A stretch of 6,479 bases of DNA from Cyanobacteria bacterium OH_CFB_184. GTDB taxonomy: Bacteria; Cyanobacteriota; Vampirovibrionia; Gastranaerophilales; Gastranaerophilaceae. The notes beneath the pieces are model-generated. The model had not been told where the DNA came from. It made no database searches and saw nothing but the letters and a program-made list of their open reading frames with translations. Numbering within the stretch: the stretch's first letter is position 1; each line of letters opens with the position of its first letter. Both the position numbers and the translations under genes were made by a program. Where the stretch lies: assembly GCA_023414155.1 (NCBI GenBank), contig JAEZOG010000028.1, positions 1 to 6,479 of the forward strand, in the 5' to 3' direction. This document shows, in pieces, positions 4,251 through 6,479 of the stretch.

Positions 4251-6431
4251 ATGATCATTAACAAATTCACACTTGCCGCTGCTTTATCAATAGGTATTAT
4301 GGCAAGTACGACTTATGCAGGTTTGACACAAGACTTTACAACGGTTCCGTCAACAAACACTTTGGCAGCTTGCCCTTTGTCTGGATGCCCTACTCCTGTG
4401 ACACCACAAACGGCAACTTGCCCAAGCTGTATGACAGATCCTTGTACTTGCAACCCTTGTGCTAAACCATGTGACCCATGCGCTGATCCGTGCGCAACAG
4501 GAGCTGCGTGCCCTTGCACAGCTGATCCTTGCTGCCCACCAATGGCTCAATGCCCAGCGCCAACACCACCAGCTTGTGCTGTTTGTCCAACATCTTGTTG
4601 TGGCGACAAGTTCCAACAACAAGCATATGCTTATCCAAAAGCAGTCTATGGAAACAACCAAATAATCGGTGAAAGAAACAACGGATTATTTATGGGTGAT
4701 TCCAGCTACACCGCTTGCGGATTTGGAGTGCCTCTTGCATCTAACAGTGGATGCGGATGCGGAACAACTACTGGTGCTGCGTCATCATTATTTGGATACA
4801 ACTTTGGAAATCCAAATTACGGATGGCCTTGTGAAATGACCGGTGCTGCTGCTCCATGTGGCTGTGCCCCAAGTTGTGGACCAAGCTGTGAATCAGGAAT
4901 CCCTGGAATGACAGGTGCTGCTTCGCCAATGCCTTGTTTAAGTCCAGCTCCATGTACTTTTGGAGTTCCTGTTGACAGAAACAACAATTGTTCTTGCTGC
5001 CCAACTCAAATCCATACAAAAACTAGTATGAATATTACTAGAAAGTACTTAGCACCATTTACAATACCAGAAATCACCGGTGCTGCAGCAACTACTGATT
5101 GTGCTTGTGGTCCTATCACAAATGCTTTTGATGATGTTCCAACCGGCTTCTGGGCAGGATGCGACATTAACAAATTAACAGAAAATAACATCATTGCTGG
5201 ATATCCAGACAGAACATTCAAACCACAACTGCCTGTAACAAGAGCAGAAATGGCTTCATTAATCGCTAAAGGTTTCAACCTAAACGATAAATTAAGCTGT
5301 CCTGAAAAATCATTCAATGATGTTCCAGAAAATCACTGGGCTAACAAAACTATCAACAATGCTGTTGCAAACGGCATGATGGTTGGATACCCACACAACT
5401 TATTCAAACCAAATAAACCTATTACTCGTGCTGAAGCGTTAACAATTCTATCAAAAGGCATAAACTGCCCTATGGATGAATGTAAAGCTAATGAGATCTT
5501 AGGACAATACTGTGATGCTTCTACTGTTCCTTGCTGGGCAAAAATACCAATTGCTAAAGCAATACAATCAGGTGCTATGACAGACTTCCCATGTCCAAAT
5601 ATGATTGCACCTAACAAAGATGCTCAACGTGCTGAAATCGCTTCAATGCTAGAAAATGTAAGAGTAGCTCTTGGCTACAGCAAAGTAGACAAAGTAACAT
5701 CACTTCCACCACAAACAAATAGCTGTGGATGTGCAGGTGGAGCTGCTTATATAGAAAAAGAAGAATGCTTAAAGCTACCAACCTTAGAACTAAAACTTAA
5801 AGATGAAGTTACAGCAAAAGCTGCTCACGTAGGCGACAGATTCGCTGCAACAACAACAGATGACATCACAATCAACGGTGTATGCTATCCTTGCGGATCT
5901 AAAGTTATGGGTAAAGTAGTTGAAGTAGTTCGTCCAAATTCAAGCTGCCAAGGTGCTTTAAGATTATCATTCAACACAATCCAAAATGGTGATTGCAAAG
6001 CAGATTTACCAAACCAAGTATTAAATGCACAAGTTTGTAAATGTAAAAAACAAAATGCATTTGCTAGAATCATCCAATTCCCATTCACTTGGACTGGTGG
6101 ATTACTTGGTGATATCGGTAGAACTATTGGTGGCGGTATCATAACTGCAAGTAACGCTGTTGACAACACTGTACAAGGCTTTGGAGTCGGCACAGGTGAA
6201 TTACTAACAGGTAATTTCGGTGCAGCTGGCAGAAGCTATGTAGACGTTGCAAAACAAATCGTTGTAGCTCCAGTAGATGTAACAAGAACTGCTCTATCAG
6301 GAACTACAGGTGCATTCCAATATTCAGCTGATGAATTAACTTACTTAGTAGATCCTAACGGAATGAAAGTATCTTCAATTCATCCAAAAGAAAAAGTTAC
6401 AATTGCATTTGGTTGCCAAACAACTAAATAA
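4251..6431 (+). CDS. Secreted cysteine-rich S-layer homology (SLH) domain envelope protein
   Basis: The 726-aa product starts with a signal peptide (basic MIINKF, hydrophobic core 7-18, likely cleavage after TYA at 23). Residues 40-117 are extremely Cys/Pro-rich (19 Cys, many as PC or CxxC). Residues 118-290 add 15 Cys plus Gly/Asn-rich segments, two copies of a C-x-FGVP motif (156-161, 235-240), and TGAA motifs at 83, 174, 197, 221 and 276. Three SLH repeats follow: 293-345 (FDDVP...GYPDRTFKP...TRAE), 354-406 (FNDVP...GYPHNLFKP...TRAE) and a degenerate one at 421-475 (QRAE). SLH domains attach proteins to cell-wall polymers. Residues 506-600 look beta-rich, with a NGVCYPCGSKVMGKVVEVV stretch. 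Residues 604-700 are Gly-rich and moderately hydrophobic, family unknown. Total Cys is 51, unusual for SLH proteins. The likely role is a disulfide-stabilised cell-surface structural protein; metal binding is an alternative. The gene is transcribed away from the metabolic operon and appears to stand alone here. Confidence 0.9.
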   Translation: MIINKFTLAAALSIGIMASTTYAGLTQDFTTVPSTNTLAACPLSGCPTPVTPQTATCPSCMTDPCTCNPCAKPCDPCADPCATGAACPCTADPCCPPMAQCPAPTPPACAVCPTSCCGDKFQQQAYAYPKAVYGNNQIIGERNNGLFMGDSSYTACGFGVPLASNSGCGCGTTTGAASSLFGYNFGNPNYGWPCEMTGAAAPCGCAPSCGPSCESGIPGMTGAASPMPCLSPAPCTFGVPVDRNNNCSCCPTQIHTKTSMNITRKYLAPFTIPEITGAAATTDCACGPITNAFDDVPTGFWAGCDINKLTENNIIAGYPDRTFKPQLPVTRAEMASLIAKGFNLNDKLSCPEKSFNDVPENHWANKTINNAVANGMMVGYPHNLFKPNKPITRAEALTILSKGINCPMDECKANEILGQYCDASTVPCWAKIPIAKAIQSGAMTDFPCPNMIAPNKDAQRAEIASMLENVRVALGYSKVDKVTSLPPQTNSCGCAGGAAYIEKEECLKLPTLELKLKDEVTAKAAHVGDRFAATTTDDITINGVCYPCGSKVMGKVVEVVRPNSSCQGALRLSFNTIQNGDCKADLPNQVLNAQVCKCKKQNAFARIIQFPFTWTGGLLGDIGRTIGGGIITASNAVDNTVQGFGVGTGELLTGNFGAAGRSYVDVAKQIVVAPVDVTRTALSGTTGAFQYSADELTYLVDPNGMKVSSIHPKEKVTIAFGCQTTK

Positions 6432-6462
6432 CGATAAACAATTTCTTCAATAAAGGAAGAGG

Positions 6463-6479
6463 GTTCAAATCACTTGAGC
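6463..6479 (+). terminator. Possible start of a terminator hairpin, cut by the window edge
   Basis: GTTCAA (6463-6468) and TTGAGC (6474-6479) can pair over a 5-nt loop (one G-T wobble), 31 nt after the SLH gene stop. The preceding GG and AGA could lengthen the stem if CC and TCT follow outside the window. No U-run is visible because the sequence ends here. Confidence 0.3.

Noticed and set aside
4313..6193. Several open frames on the minus strand, and one in another plus frame, inside the SLH gene
   Set aside because: They have no ribosome sites and their products show only the shifted Cys/Pro-rich codon pattern of the SLH gene (Trp/Ser/His/Gln-rich composition). They are shadows.
6456..6479. 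tRNA T-arm-like string GGTTCAAATC near the right edge
   Set aside because: The rest of a tRNA would have to lie in the SLH coding region and no D-arm or anticodon arm is seen. One T-stem pair would also be mismatched.

Overview
The window looks like part of a chromosome from an AT-rich, probably anaerobic bacterium. The S-layer homology (SLH) envelope protein, the CHASE2 sensor and the NifV/Re-citrate-synthase type enzyme would together suit a gut Vampirovibrionia (Gastranaerophilales, non-photosynthetic relatives of Cyanobacteria). A clostridial or Negativicutes-like host is also possible. The assignment is inferred from gene content only; there is no rRNA or other marker gene here.

Layout: two transcription units diverge from a 233-bp intergenic region (4018-4250). 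Leftward on the minus strand runs a compact metabolic operon. It has a homocitrate/Re-citrate synthase-type DRE-TIM acyltransferase (4017-2713), then the large (2681-1428) and small (1413-913) subunits of a LeuCD/homoaconitase-type [4Fe-4S] hydro-lyase. The gaps are 31 and 14 nt, and both dehydratase subunits have good ribosome binding sites. Together the three genes would condense acetyl-CoA with a 2-oxo acid and isomerise the tricarboxylic product. That gives either 2-oxoglutarate to homoisocitrate, or oxaloacetate to citrate to isocitrate, the latter being a glutamate-forming route in anaerobes lacking ordinary citrate synthase and aconitase. No dehydrogenase for the next step is present in the window.

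Downstream on the same strand is a 281-bp gap with a convincing 41-codon small ORF (778-653). It may be coupled through an ATGA overlap to an even smaller ORF. Next comes the 5' two thirds or less of a CHASE2-domain membrane sensor gene (631 to beyond the left edge), whose output domain is outside the window.

Rightward on the plus strand is one large gene (4251-6431) for a secreted 726-aa protein with 51 cysteines. It has a signal peptide, a Cys/Pro-rich N-terminal region, five TGAA motifs, three SLH repeats and a C-terminal beta/Gly-rich region of unknown function. Its leader contains three CATAA repeats at exact 11-bp intervals and a perfect 10-bp inverted repeat ending 2 nt before a strong Shine-Dalgarno sequence. 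This cysteine-rich envelope protein and its leader are the least conventional part of the window. I saw no RNA gene, CRISPR array, insertion sequence or phage gene.
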